Of a stretch of DNA of 64,000 nucleotides, positions 1 through 41,737 are shown one piece after another. Numbering within the stretch: the first letter of the stretch is position 1; the number at the start of each line of letters is the position of its first letter. The notes under the pieces are model-generated. The model was not told where the DNA came from, made no database searches, and worked only from the letters and a program-made list of their open reading frames with translations. The DNA lies in the NCBI RefSeq assembly GCF_010015445.1, contig NC_053114.1, positions 18,617,724-18,681,723 on the forward strand, read 5' to 3'. The position numbers and the translations under genes are program-made. Source of the stretch: Perca fluviatilis (taxonomy: Eukaryota > Chordata > Actinopteri > Perciformes > Percidae).

Positions 1-20629
<20,629 letters not shown>

Positions 20630-20824
20630 TGCCGCGGACTTGAGGAACAACTCCTTTTATAGGCTCTATTTGCTGCGAGTCTTGAGGAAATAATGTTTTA
20701 AAGCGCACTCAAAGTCCACAGATGAATAGCGGTGCAAAAGAGTCCGCCTGCTTCGAACAAGTCCTCTTACTGCTGAGAGACAACTGAAATATGAGAGCAC
20801 GAAAAACTCGATTCACCGGGGTTG

Positions 20825-20903
<79 letters not shown>

Positions 20904-21970
20904 GAACCCCAGTCATTTCAGGAAGTTTTTCTCTATGGTTTTTGTAAAAAAATCCCAGATCGGAATGTTTCTTCCTCGCTATCTTCAAACAATCGGCGTT
21001 GATGAATTAAGTTAATGCATTCCCCTCCTTGCTCGCTGCGCAGAGTTTCTTCCTCCCCAACAAGATTGTTTCATATGAAGAGCAGCAGCAGCGACACGGA
21101 GCGGCTTCCACCTGCTCACGCTTCTGCCACATTCCACCCACGTTCAACCCTGTTAAACCGGTTTCAGTCAAAGTTTCAGCCCAAATTGTGGGCCGAAACC
21201 GAAATAATTAAAACCGAAAATAAATGAATAAAACATGCTGTTAAAAAAACAACCAACAACAATGATTGGTTTCCTAAATTCAGTTGCACTTACATGTTTG
21301 TAAGTGACTTCGATGGCTTTCAGGTAGTTGGTCCTAAATTAGCCTAAGCCAACAAGCAGTTCGGTTACAGCTTTCTAGGCTACTTGCATCTTCAGTTAAA
21401 CATATGTATCAGCCTAATAACTTGGGTTTATATTCGACCGTTGTTGTATTAAATTGCCTATCAGAATTTAAACGATTTGATATTGATCGTTGGTCCTGTT
21501 TCAACTGGCAGGTAACAGCTCTATCAATCACTGGCAGGTGCGTGCGCTCCCGGAACCATTAAACTATGTTTATTTGTTCCGGAGGAAGGGTTTTGGCGAC
21601 GTACTGGTCTGGGACATCTTCCGAAAAAGTCGTTTCCTGAACATTAGATAGAAGTTTTTAGCGAAAGCAAAAATCATTCGCGTCGTGCAAAGGTGTGCTT
21701 TCAATTCTATTGTAAAAATGATTTTTATTGTAACTTTTGTGTTGTGTGTGCTTTAGCTAACATTAGCTAATCGCGTCCAGATGTGTCTAGCTAGTACTCG
21801 TTGTTTCGCATGGGGGATTTTGGCTTGCAGCATAGGAAACACAAGACTCATCAAAACAGACGTAACGTTATCCGCCAGTAAACAAAATAAAAACGTGTAT
21901 ATGCTAGCCGTGTTATTAGTTTTGTTGTGATGTCCAGTGCTTCTTTAGCTTTTCAATCTGTCATTGCAGC
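20630..21970. promoter_or_regulatory. Head-to-head promoter interval of homer2 (minus) and ramac (plus)
   Basis: The two start codons are 1.34 kb apart on opposite strands. The homer2 side holds the GA/CT tract. The ramac side has a locally CpG-containing stretch at 21540-21700 and TAGCTAACATTAGCTA at 21755-21770. A probable untranslated first exon of ramac ends near 21692 at CAAAG/GTGTGC, which would splice to the acceptor TTGCAG just before the ATG exon. I saw no convincing TATA box. Confidence 0.55.
20828..20900 (-). repeat. (CT)n/(GA)n tract just upstream of homer2 exon 1
   Basis: About 36 CT units on the plus strand, that is (GA)n on the homer2 sense strand, starting about 200 bp upstream of the homer2 ATG. 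Its position puts it in the homer2 promoter or 5' UTR. A pure polypurine/polypyrimidine mirror tract can form H-DNA and binds GAGA-type factors in some systems; a role here is inference. Confidence 0.9.
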
Positions 21971-24384
21971 ATGGCCGAGACCAATGAAAACCTGAAGAGC
22001 TACGAGGAGATGTTTGCCAACAGATTTTCATCGGACGACAAAGAATACCAGCAGTATCTGGATCGTCCAGCTGACATCCCACCCATCGTCGAGGACTGGA
22101 GGAGTCGTGGAGGTGGAAACCACAGAGGCAGGGACAGGTAATGTAACTTTTATATCTGTAACTAGCTCTTAAAGTTTGCCATGACCTCTACATACACTCT
22201 AATTTACGGTTGGGTTAGTCCTTGTATGTATTTTGGCAATCATGGTTAATTAAGACTACTAATTAATAATGTCTAATAACCAGGTGATCTGAGTTTGGGG
22301 ACCTTTTTGAGAGATGGAACATGCGGTTTAGCCCCTCTGGTTCCATAGTTAGAACGTTTTGGCCGAATATAGATAGTCATTTTACTATTAATCGTCTTTA
22401 TTTTTTTATTCCAAATAAGTCTGACTGACCAGGTGGTTAGGGGTTTACAACCTGTATGGTTGTCTGGCTCCTTGTGCTTCCACAGATGTAATAATTCATA
22501 GTTTTAACAATATTCTTTTTATATATATATTGGGCATTTTGACCTTTAATTGAAAGGACAGTTGTACACAAGAGAGGGGGAAGATATGGAGCAGGTCGGA
22601 TTCAAACCCTGGGCCGCTGTGTTAAGGACAGGGCGCACCTAACCATCATTTTAAATGTAGCTACAAGAGCTATTTCTCTCTTTATCCATTCACGGTTACA
22701 ATTCTTAGCTTTCTTTTCCATAAATACTACATCAACTGGCTGTACAGTTAAAAAATTTGACCAAAAATCATCTCTGTTAATATCTTGAAGATGAATTACG
22801 GTATATTGTGGGGCTAAAACCATGGTTAGTAGTGTTTCTCTCATTTTAGGTGAGATTTATTGATTTTGACTTGTTCAGGTTACAAAGTAAGGTTTTATTT
22901 AGATTGCGCATTTCTATAGAAGACATTAAGTGCTTCAGGATAAAAGACAAAAACAACGGTCATAAAATAAAGACACAATATTTAAGTAAAAAAAAATAAA
23001 ATCAATAAGGCAAATCTTAACAGACAGAAACTCTACTTGGGAGATTAGTCTTTAGTTACTTAACTGCTTTTACATGCACTTAAAGGTGCTGTAGGTAGGA
23101 TTGCAAATATCCAGGACTTGGCCAAAAAATTTGAACATCGACAACTTCTCAGTCCCTCCCACCTTCCTGCTAAAGCCCAAAACGGTCTCCTAAGCCCCTC
23201 CCCCCACAAGGGAGAATGAATGCGTGTGCATGAGCAGTGAGTAGGCTCGTTCGAGATGAACTGCACCTCACCTGTAAAGTAGACGAGAGCAGGCGGCAGC
23301 AGCCGGGGGCAGTGACAAAAATCCGCTCTCAAGTCGGACAGTTTCCAGCCGTTTCCAGCAGCCTTCAGGCTGAATAGGAAGTGACAGAAACACTGTGGTC
23401 CGATTTAATAACATGTTATCAGGCTTGTACACAGTCTCCAGTTGTTTTTATTATGACAGAGTAGCTGTCAAAATGCTCTACATGGGATCTGTTGCTGATT
23501 TTAATTAACAACACACTGTAGATGATCCATAATCTGAACAGATTTAGTCTCTCTGATTTCTAAACGTAACTATCAGTCACACACCATGTGTTCTGTACAG
23601 AATAAGCTTTTAAATCAGACAAATCGCAGTTAAAATCCCTCCAATTCAAAATCAATAAAAGTTTATATAAAACGTCATCCTGTTGAGTCGATTCTGAACC
23701 AATCAGCTGTTCGATCAGCTGAGAGGCCGGCGTTTCCCAGCATGCCCTGGGTCTTGCAGTCGGTGGAGAGCAACTGCGGCGCCTGGCTCTAAAAACTGGG
23801 GCCGCCTTGATCTCGTGAAATTATCGTTGCCCACGTGTGCGTGACGTCAGAGCGAGTCGGGATCAAGTCGGACACAAATCTAACTGTCATGCATTGGGCG
23901 GCGATCACCGGTGATCGATTCTGCGCAGACCTGGCTGATCTCGAACGAGCCTACTGACACGCAGTTAGACAGTTCTAACCTGCTTTCGTAACCAACATGT
24001 AAAGGAGAAATCTGGTTTCTTTAATCGGGTCAAGAGGTTGGAGAAACAGCAGTGAACATAGATTTACTCTGAAGAAACTATTCTTTCAGATTTCTTGGCT
24101 ATTAAAATGTGTCACTTAGTTTCTGTCTTTTTACCTGTTCCATGTCTTTTTTTAATGTTATTCGTATGTATGTTGTCTTTCCATGTAGGTACCAGGACCG
24201 TCGAGGTCGTGGCTGGGGAGGAGGTCGAGGTTGGGGAGGGGAACATCGTGGGCAGCAACACTGGCATGACAGAGACAGAGACAGAGACAGGCACTGGGGG
24301 CATGGAAGTGGGTATCAGTCAGGCCCTCCAAGCTCCAACCAGGGATACAACTCCTATCATCAGAGACCACATTATGACCGCTGA
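21971..24384 (+). CDS. ramac: ramac, RNA guanine-7 methyltransferase activating subunit (RAM/FAM103A1)
   Basis: RAMAC binds and activates RNMT, the nuclear mRNA cap guanine-N7 methyltransferase, and helps it hold RNA. Two coding exons: 21971-22137 (donor CAG/GTAATG) and 24189-24384 (acceptor TGTAG). They make 120 residues, against about 118 in human. The N-terminal segment (YEEMFANRFSSDDKEYQQYL ... PPIVEDWRSR, residues 11-46) matches the RNMT-activating region. From residue 47 the protein is rich in Arg/Gly/Asp/Gln/Tyr (RGRGWGGGRGWGG, RDRDRDRHW), the RNA-binding tail. The start is fixed by an acceptor one base before the ATG. A polyadenylation signal lies 0.67 kb downstream. The single coding intron (2.05 kb) is packed with transposon sequence. 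It sits head to head with homer2, as in human 15q25. Confidence 0.94.
22527..22640 (+). repeat. SINE-like interspersed repeat fragment in ramac intron
   Basis: Contains TTAATTGAAAGGACAG and CAGGTCGGATTCAAACCCTG, with a tRNA B-box-like GGATTCAAACCC. This string is familiar from teleost interspersed repeats. Only a fragment; limits approximate. Confidence 0.45.
23078..24035. mobile_element. Composite: older repeat interrupted by a 714-bp element with perfect 17-bp inverted ends
   Basis: The outer repeat starts at about 23078 (AAAGGTGCTGTAGGTAGG) and resumes at 23955 (TGACACGCAGTTAGACAG), ending near TAAAGGAGAAATCTGG. The inner element is 23241-23954. Its left 17 bp GTAGGCTCGTTCGAGAT are exactly the reverse complement of the right 17 bp at 23938-23954. 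TGA abuts both ends, consistent with a 3-bp target-site duplication. No transposase is encoded. A 3-bp duplication suggests a PIF/Harbinger-like or related DNA transposon, but TGA is not the usual TWA, so the superfamily is open. Confidence 0.75.
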
Positions 24385-25055
24385 TCTACTCTAATCTCTC
24401 GGGTGTTAACAGTATTCAGTCTTACAACTTGCATTCTTGACTCTCCTTTCCAGTCTCATAAGCTGAGTATAAGGCACAACGGTTGAGCTACCGGTATATA
24501 TCAATATAAATAATGTACTGTCGATCATTGTAATTGTGTGGAACCTTCTTTTTTTTTAATATTGTGACAGTTTTCTTTTTGTCAGAATTTAAAATACAAA
24601 GCCAATATGTATTCCAATCTTTGCCAGAATTATTTCTGAAATGTGACTGCAGAAGATAACCGATCCTGTTTGACTTCCACTTACCTTTTTACTATACCAA
24701 AATACAGCCATTCTTTCCCATATGTATTGCTCAGCCCTGTAATCATAATGCATTTTCATTACATTTTTGTAAATGATAATAAGAACATACTTGCAGTTTT
24801 CAATACTGGCACTCATTACAAATGACAAAAGTAACACATTTCTCTTATAATATTTCAGGTATGTGGGCTGTTTTGATTATTACATTATATGTTGGACTTT
24901 TGTGTTCAGATAGTTTTGCAGCTACATCTTTACATGCTTTTTGGGTACAGTATTGTTGCAAAGAGTGAATCTGAATTTCCAGAGAAAATCTGTTTGTAAT
25001 GCAGCTTTATTTTTTGTGTCACAACATTGTAGAAGGATACTGTTAAACTGTTTTT

Positions 25056-25061
25056 AATAAA
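25056..25061 (+). terminator. ramac: ramac polyadenylation signal AATAAA
   Basis: Canonical AATAAA about 670 bp after the ramac stop codon, followed by a GT-rich stretch (GTGGGTTCTGTTTTGT) at 25080-25096. This makes a plausible cleavage site near 25080. Confidence 0.75.
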
Positions 25062-25559
25062 CATGTATTTTCTTAATTAGTGGGTTCTGTTTTGTAAGGT
25101 TATGGGGCTCAATGTTTAACAAAGTTGAGCAGTGTCAGTCCTTGTCAGCATAATAACATTAAGTCTTCTAGTATTAAGTATTGGAGGGATGCACCAATAT
25201 AAAGCACTGGATCAATATTGAGGGAAGTTGTCAAGTTCACCCTTTTTTTGTTAAATATAGATGATTCTGTCCTCTTCAAGCCACTTAAATCCTTGAATTG
25301 AAACAGAAGGAAAATTTACTCACAATTAATGTTCACAGAAAGACCAAGCCAAAAACGTTAGGAACCACGGATTTACAGGTGGACATACAGTATTGCTTTA
25401 GAATTGGGGTCTCAAACTAGCTGCCCAGGTGTCAGATCTGGTCAGGCAATTTTGTAATAAAATATGTTAATACATGTTCATCCATCTTAGAAGTGATGGT
25501 TTTAAGATTCCTACTCCAAGTGGAGTGTATCTGTCCCAACCAGCAGCAGCAGCTGCCTG

Positions 25560-25722
25560 TTTAAAGGAAGTTTTTCCTTGCCACTGTCGCACCAAATGCT
25601 TGCTATGGAGGGGGGGTCGTTGGGTCTTTGGAAATTATAGAGTGTGGTCTAAACCTACTCTATCTGTAAAATGTTCTGAGATAACTCCTGTTATGATTTG
25701 ACTCTATAAATAAAATGTAATT
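25560..25722 (+). mobile_element. L2-like LINE 3' UTR fragment, copy 2
   Basis: Shares GGAAGTTTTTCCTTGCCACT, AATTATAGAGTGTGGTCTA, CCTACTCTATCTGTAAA and a CTATAAATAAAAT end with the LINE at 12011-13636. It retains only the last roughly 160 bp and no reverse transcriptase. Confidence 0.8.
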
Positions 25723-27786
25723 GGCCCTCATGAAGAGAATAACCTGGCCAGTGGCCCCTAGGTAATTTGAGTTTGATGTAATTAATTGAATGAAGAATGC
25801 AGAATTTACTAAAGCCACATTTCACCAGTTTCACTGTTTCAGTCTTTAATGTCAGTCTAATAGATGGCACATTAAACCAGATGGCCAGAACAACTGTGTG
25901 GAGGGAAAGCAGCATTCACAGTAAATGGCTCAGCAGAAGCCCAAGAACAATAGTTCACATTGTGAAAAGCAACTGAAATATTTATGTGCATCATTAATAC
26001 ATTATTGCCACATGCATCATTGGCTATGGCATATGTAGCTCATTGCCTAAAGATGTCCGCGCTTGTATATCTCAGTCCTTTCACAGCAGATCTCAGTTAA
26101 GTAACAAATGGTGACTTTGGACACATTGCTCCACTCCACTGTTCCACAACATAAGCAGACACACTCTGCATTGTTTTATGCTGCCTGAATTCTGTGGTTT
26201 CTATTTATGGCCATGGGAAAGATGTGGTTAACCGTTCATTTGGACTTCAGCAGTGCAATCAGCTGTGGTGATAAGAGAGGGAGGAGGTTAGGGAGAAAGT
26301 GTGTGGGGGATGTGCTGAAACTGGCATACAGCGAGGAAGGCTGCGATCACCACTGTAATCAGTTTAGAGAAACTTCACCCCAGATTTCTGCATCTTCACA
26401 GGGCAGGGATTTTCTGGACAGAGAAGGAGACAGTAAAAGTAAAACAGATTTATTGGCAAAGATATATAAAAATGTTGAATAACTGTAACTGTTGCTCTTT
26501 GGTTACATTAGATCAGTGTCTAGGAAACAAAAATGCTTAACATTTCACAGTTAGTGGAACATTTTTGTTGGAGATCTGTCTATTGAATATAAGGCTACAG
26601 CCAGCAGCAATTTAGCTTAGCATATATACTGTAAACAGGTGGAAACAACTAGCCTGGCTCTGTCAAAAGGTTAGAAATGAGCAAACTAACACCTTAAAGG
26701 CTAACTATTATCTTGTTTGTTTAATCTGTACAAAACCTTAAGTGTACAAATTAAATTTTGTGAGAGGGTTATGTGCCATTATCCACATTGACAATGCTCC
26801 TGAAATCCTCGGGACTTCGACCCTGTGTAAAGTTCACACGGCTACCAAGACTAATCCATGGGTCAACGTGTAAATCTGGTCCTTAGGTTGCCACAGATAT
26901 CTTACTCATTCATAACACTTTATGTTAGAGCTTTTTTTCTGCCCCTATAATAAAATCCATTGCCTATTACATTTTAATTAATAATCTGTTAATGCAACAT
27001 GAGGCTTGGAGAGTGTAAGAGAAGGAAAACAATAGAGAGAGCCACAGTGAGGGACCAGTGAGAGTCCACTCTGCCTAGTCTGCCAGGCTGTCAGGCTTCA
27101 TGTGGCCTGTTTGGGACGATGCAATGTGACAGCAATGGAGACAGTGTGCTGGGGGCCATGTCCTTGATGACGAACTTATCCACTACAATCATCACATTTC
27201 CCCCCCACCCCCCTCCTCTTGTAAGTGCATACAGACATACACGTGTGCGCACAAAACACCACAACCTCCCGAACCAACACACACACACAGACAGACACCA
27301 CATGCCCCCACCCCCTGCAGCACTCGGCGACCTACATCTGGTGTGGGAGAGTGCAGGGGCTAAGGATGGCCCAGGCCAGCCAGCCCTCAGCAGGCAGTGG
27401 GGAGTGTACATGTAGCATGTGACTGTGTGTGTGTGAATGGTGGAGTACTCTTTCTGTTGAAATAAAGGCCCCCAGCTTTGTTCGGTACATCCAGATCTGT
27501 ACACAGTTGCACACACCGTCACATGAACACACACACACATGCAGCTAGTAAGCACGCACTCATACGTGCACTTTGACTTAAGAAAAGACCCTAATAATTG
27601 CTACTGCAGATTAGATTTGATGAAATATTGTCCCATGCTCATCCAACTGCGTGCTCCTTAAGTTAATCATGCAGCCGCTCAAGTCATCCATGTAAAGACA
27701 GTGGACTATGCTGCCAAGGGGAGCTTGTTATTTTGATTGTTTTATGATATATTTTCTACAGGAAGACGCAGGCTTTAGCAACACTA
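25723..27786. other. Intergenic ramac-btbd1, first part: no gene
   Basis: About 26580-26760 (AGCTTAGCATATATACTG, CTAGCCTGGCTCTGTC, TCTTGTTTGTTTAATCTG) resembles a common teleost interspersed repeat. Open frames at 26207-26482 and 27091-27555 were examined and not supported. No sign of a C15orf40 orthologue, which lies between RAMAC and BTBD1 in human. Confidence 0.5.
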
Positions 27787-28546
27787 AGTAGTGGAAAAAG
27801 TACTTAGATCCTTTACTTAAGTAAAAGCACAAATACAAAAATGTAAAAATGACTCCATTGCAAGTAAAGTGCATTCAAAACCATATTTAAGTAGGATATT
27901 ACAGTAGCTCACAGTATCAAAAAGTCAAATTACTTTTTTTTTGCAGAAAATTGTCCCCTGTGACATTATGAGATTACTGATGCATCAATGCACATCTAAC
28001 ATTTTACTGTTGTAGCTGCTCGAGGTGGAGATGGTTTTAACTACTTTATATACAGGTAGTTTAGTCCAGTGGTTCCCACCCTAGGGTCCAAGGTGTATTA
28101 ATCTTTCAAAACATTCTCTTATTTTGCTTGTTGGGAAATATTCCAAAATGTTCCACTGCATCTATTTGGGCCTTAAACAGTTATTTAAATAAAATCATCT
28201 GAGAAGTTTAGCGGCTAAATCTTTCTTTGGTGGAACTGCTCGCAACTCAGACATCTGAAATGCAACAAGGTGCCACAACTACACACAGCTTTTTGTAAGA
28301 GATCACAAGCCACAAAGGTTGTATTTAATAAGCGGATCATATTTGATGTAAAATTTTAGTATGGAAAGTAACTAGGAACTTTAGCTGTTAAACACATGCA
28401 TTAAAGTAAAAAAATATGTTATCCTCTGAAATTGAAAATGATAAATAAGCAGAAAATGGAAATACTAAAGTAAAAAAGTATCTCAAAATTGTACTTAAAT
28501 GCAGTACTTGTAAGTAAATGTACTTTGTTTTTACTTTCAACCACTG
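27787..28546 (+). mobile_element. hAT-like MITE of the GTGGAAAGTACTT family, forward copy
   Basis: Starts GTAGTGGAAAAAGTACTTAG and ends TACTTTCAACCACTG, decayed inverted termini of a very common teleost element. Interior landmarks are CTTTACTTAAGTAAAAG, CATTTTACTGTTGTAGCTG and AATTGTACTTAAATGCAGTA. No clean target-site duplication remains. Confidence 0.75.
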
Positions 28547-29492
28547 TGAATGCAGCCACACACATTAAAGTAAGAAATATTATTGCACTTGTTATCAAAA
28601 CGTTCTTGTCCATCTCCAGAACCAAGAACTTGGTGAGTACCGAGCTCCAATCAACTGAGCCATCCGCCAAGACGTTCCATCCACTGTTCAGTCCATCTCC
28701 ATCATCCAAACATGTGCTCTGCTCCAGGGACAGGCTGACATGACATCTGAATCACACACAACACACACTACACTGAGGACCTTTTCAGTGTAGCAGAAAT
28801 GATGCTGGTTTGTGAGTGATGTTTGACTGTCAAAAATGCAACGTCTCAGCCATCTTTCTTTTTTCTTTGAGGGAGGGACACTCTTAAATTCACAGTGTAT
28901 TACATGGAAATTTAGTTTTCATTCTTCAGCCTGCTCTGTGCTTACTGCCAACAAGGCTGCAATCAGGCTTCAGGATGACGAGCATCAACACCATGCAGAG
29001 CACCTCATACATCCCCCACTGAACATATTTACATTGTTGAATACTAATGAAAGTCACACTCAAAGGGCACAGGCATAAATTGTCTGCGAATAGAAGAAAT
29101 GTTCCTGTTTTTGGCTCAAAATAGGTACACTCAAGGAATTTGGTTCAAGTTACTTGCCATGGTCTCTCCAGGCTTGGTAACTAAACCACCTGATCATACC
29201 TTTCATTGTGCTAAAGAAAGTCTAAGTTCTACTAAGACAAAAATATGACATGGTAAGAAAAGTTCAAATTTGACTTATCTCATTATTTTGATGTAGTATT
29301 TCATAAATTGTTTTTTATCATTAATAACTTTTATTGTTTCTATTCTTGGCAGAAATGGGTAGTAGTTATATATTATATAGTGATGCTCAGTCCAATAAGT
29401 GTGTATGTGATAATTAATTACCAAACAGTCTTACATCATTAAAATTACAGATTGCATAATTCTTACCAGCTGGACAAGTGTGGAAACGCACG

Positions 29493-29610
<118 letters not shown>

Positions 29611-30503
29611 CATCCCTGCAGGATGATATTGTGGTGAAGTGGCCACACCTAGAGCTGGGTTTCTCACATCTCACATCAGGACATTCTGTATAAATGTTAA
29701 TAAATTGATTACAGCCACTGATTTCAGGACGACTGATTAGGCGCGGTCTTGGACTGACCCAATTCACCCTCATGTGGTTTAATCAGACTGCACAACGGAA
29801 TATTGGAGATAGAATAGGACTGAATGAAGCCTTGATTTACTTACATTTAATATCTCTTTAATCATCTTTTTCTTTACACATTATCTAAATGCATGTGTAT
29901 AGATGGATACGGATTTGTATGCACTACCTTCTTCTCCGTCGTCTGGGCTGTGTAGGTTTTTATAAATTTAAATTAAATGAAATATGTATTGTGAGAAAGG
30001 TAGGCGTAGTAATGAGCTCTGGCTTCAGCCTATCTGCTGATATCTGCTCATTATTTTGTGGCTGTTTATGCACTCAGGTGCATTACTGTTTTCAGATGAT
30101 CAAATTAGCATATATATTAGTCCAGTGTGGTTTTCCAACATATAACATAATACAACATAATAAAACATGAAACCAACGCCTATATGTTCCAAGCTCTGTT
30201 CATGATATTAATTTAGGCTGCAAACAACTGACAAACTTGCTTTTCAAGGCCTCTTTGAATATGATGTTCACCAGTTTGACCAAAGAATTTTCCCTCACGA
30301 GGAACCAGATTTGTGCTACAGATGAAAAATGGGATGGAACAAAAAAAAGCCTTTCTCTCTGTTGCTTATGGCAATGTAAGTCTGATCATTTCAGTTACGT
30401 GTCACAGGTTGTCAAAAACAGCAGAGGCATAAATACTCTCCCCTGCTGTCAGTGTTCAAATAGAAGGCTCAAACCAAGAGAGACGGTCCATTCTGCTGCT
30501 ATC

Positions 30504-30606
<103 letters not shown>

Positions 30607-31377
30607 TACTGACATGGATTTGTAATCTAATAGCTGTAAGAAAATGTTTGAGTTATTCCCCATAAGCTTCGTATTTGGCTTTTAATGCCTTAGTATCAGT
30701 GGAAACTTCCCTCTGATAATTTTCACAGCTTTCATGAAGCTAGCTTTTTTTAGTCCCTTCAGACCTTTTTCTACATAACACAGGTGAGAGGAGAGGGCTG
30801 TCAGTGCTGTGGTCTATTTGTCCTAATGGTTTCTTGAACATTTTTTGTCTGGTGGGTGGTGAAAACCTGTCTCAAACTGATTTTCTTGTGTTTTTATATA
30901 AAGGCTGTCTAAGTGGGCAGTCAGCGGGGAGAAGCTCTCAAGTACCGCTGACTCACCTGACAGCCTCCGTGGATCACTCTCGCCAGAGCCCACTCACAGC
31001 TGTCGAAAGTGGCCTTGTTTCCCTCGCCTTTTTTTTTTTTTGTATGAATGTACAGATGATGAAATTTAAGAGCACCTTATCGCTGTGCTGTAGAATTTAT
31101 TAGAATTTATTTTCACTGGCAAAATAAGAACAGAGCACATCCAGCAATAAATTATCTGGTGTTATTAAGATTTGCGTTTGGATTTAGGAGGACACAACTG
31201 AGGCTAAAATGATAATGCTGATTGTTTTCTTATAGTAGTTATAAGTTGGATTTTAGGAAAACAATGCTTTGCTGCACTTTTGGCATTTTAAGCTTCAATT
31301 GATTTTTAATTAGGTAAAATATCCAAATACTTATTTCACTACTGGCTGTTTCTACCTGCAACCCCTCCTCACAAAGG

Positions 31378-31939
31378 AAGTACATATACTCAAGTGCAGT
31401 ATTAAATACACTTTGAGGTACTTTACTTTCCATGTTCTGCTATACTTTTTACTCCACTACATGTATTTCTATAGTTACCTTTCAGATTCATTTCAGATTC
31501 AACACTTATTTGTTTTTGTTTTCTATAGCCTACCTCTTATTTATTCTTGTACTTTCTCTATTTATCTGCACTATTGCTGTCTCAGTACTGCTGTAACAAC
31601 CTGCTGTGTTCCCCTCTGAATCAATAAAGGTTTATCTTCATCTTAATTATCTTGTGACCGATTAGAGGGGTCTTGACCACTGGACTAAACTACGTAATTG
31701 AATATAAAGTTACTCCAGCTCGACCAACTACAACAGCAAAATACTTCATACATCCACAATCCATAATAACATTAGTAACATAACATTTTTCTGTAGAACC
31801 ACTACTTTTAAAAGTTCATTTAGCGGATGATTCTTATGCACTTTTACCTATGTACAATTTTAAATGCAGGACATTTCCTTGCAATAGAGTATTGTTACAT
31901 TGTTGAAGTAAAAGATTCAGAAGACTTTCTCCATCACTG
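31378..31939 (-). mobile_element. hAT-like MITE of the GTGGAAAGTACTT family, reverse copy, with an internal insertion
   Basis: In the opposite orientation to 27787-28546 it carries the same landmarks: CCAACTACAACAGCAAAATA inverts to the TTTTGCTGTTGTAG block, and the right end reads TTTCTCCATCACTG. About 31495-31648 is foreign. It ends CTGAATCAATAAAGGTTTATC plus CTTCATC-like units, the 3' tail of a retroelement also represented near 39600-39745. Confidence 0.7.
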
Positions 31940-32816
31940 TTTGTCTTTGACTCCTGCAGTTCAACATTACTTTCTCCGTCAGATTGTTACATTGTGATAA
32001 TTAAAAGGCCGGAAGAGGCAAATAAAATGTTTGTGTAACAGAATTTTTTTTTTCTATCCCACGCCATGTTGAAAACAACTGATAGGTCTTTCCTATTCCC
32101 CATTTAATCTGTTAATAGTTTGATAGCTAGCTGTATGGAGTATCTGGCCACCTAGTGGCAGAAAGAGGAATGATACATATTTTTAAGCAAGACCAACTTT
32201 ATCTGGAGTTTATCAAAGGAAACAATCTTACCACATTGTATTGCCAAAAAGCTGAAACAGACTTTTTAAATTATTTCACCAAAAAAAGTCCTTGACCAGT
32301 TTTTTTTTTCTTTTCATTTTAATGAAGTGCTATGCAAACATGTAGTCATAAATTACAACATGTACAGTACCACTGGCGAAGTTACACAACACACATGGAT
32401 CCTTGATACAATGCAAAAACAAAGTACTTGAAGACACCTGCTGAATAAATGATAACAGTGCACAATAAAAAAATATGCAAATGTTATACTTTCTGTAAAT
32501 GAATCACCAAAAGCTGAGAAAATAACTAAATGAAATGGTAGCAGTCTCTCTAGTTTCCCTCGTGCAGGATTAACTCCTGCACTGGCAGCTTCCTGATAAC
32601 AACACACAGACAGGACAACAGGATTTAGATCATTTACAAATGATGAAACAGTTTATGCCACAAAAGCTTTTCTTCATACAAGAGCTGTGATTTTCCCACA
32701 ACTCCGCTTGTTTCCACATTCTTGATCATGTCTGTACACCGCTATTGTATAGACAGATACACACACTCTCTCAAACACACACACACATACACACACTATC
32801 TCAAACACACACATTC

Positions 32817-32822
32817 TTTATT
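32817..32822 (-). terminator. btbd1: Possible btbd1 polyadenylation signal AATAAA
   Basis: TTTATT on the plus strand is AATAAA on the btbd1 strand, about 90 nt after the stop. A very short 3' UTR would result, so a more distal site may also be used. Confidence 0.4.
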
Positions 32823-32910
32823 CCAAGGGATCATGAGGCACTACGTTTATCTCCAGCAGTCCAGTCTTGTGGTGTCTGGCTCAGTGTACCTGCATGACAC
32901 CGTGTTAAGT

Positions 32911-40727
<7,817 letters not shown>

Positions 40728-41737
40728 AACGACACGCTTCTCTGTTTTATTCTAATTCTTCAAAGTACCGTTAATGATCCACGGAAATACCCCGACCGTC
40801 CGTCTCGTGAGTTATTTACGTGGTATCCATCGCGGTTGACGCCATCATCCTTTGATGTTTAGCTAGCCAACGTTACCTGCTAGCTTTCTTTTACTGTCTA
40901 TGAGCTTGCGTCTCTCCAGAAATGACGCACACGCGCACTTCCTCCAAAACACTTTTTTTTTCATTCAACTTTATTGCGGAGTTCAAGCGCAACAAACAAA
41001 AGTGACAAAGAAAAGAGCAAAAGGGGTATTGAATACGAAATTAAGACTCAAAACAAACGAATATATAACTAAATAAAAAATAAAAAAACTAGCTAGTTAG
41101 CTAGGTATAAATATGTGATATATATTACAAGGAGGTAGTACTATCAGTATCATACATAGATAGAAAAGAAAGAAATACATTTTAGCTATTTTTAACTAAC
41201 TTTTAACTTTGTTGTTGCCTACAAATAGTTTATATATTTTAACCATCCAACAAACACTTAAACAATAATATGTTGCATCTGTATAAACAATATTGGAAAC
41301 AATCCAAGTTTCAACCTTTAAAATGGAGGATTTAAACATACTTAAATCAGTAATTACATTTTTGGTGCCCACCATATAAATCATTTTTTTCCCCACTGAT
41401 TTATTTATACTATATTAATTTATAAATCAGACAATAAACATATAAATGAGCATATTTACATCACTAGTTATACCTATAAATGTAAATATGTATGTATAAA
41501 CATAAACACATTTATACATTTATTTGTATAATTAATTAATTTTGTTTTTCATATCGCCTGTATTACTGTATATAATGCACATCATTTGCTTGTTATTAAA
41601 TTAAAGAAATATACTGTATATCCTGCTGGCTGCCTGCTTCAAGTTTTCCACCAGATGTCAGAGTCTGCACTTTCAATAGAAGAACATAAACAAACCTTCA
41701 TAGCCTATTTATAGATGATATTCAGGCTTCAAAATTA

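Noticed and set aside
26207..26482. 91-aa plus-strand open frame between ramac and btbd1
   Set aside because: No similarity I can recognise, no promoter or splice signals, and a length expected by chance.
27091..27555. 154-aa minus-strand open frame
   Set aside because: Built on GT/GGT-rich simple sequence and short repeats; no domain, and no clear start or splice sites.
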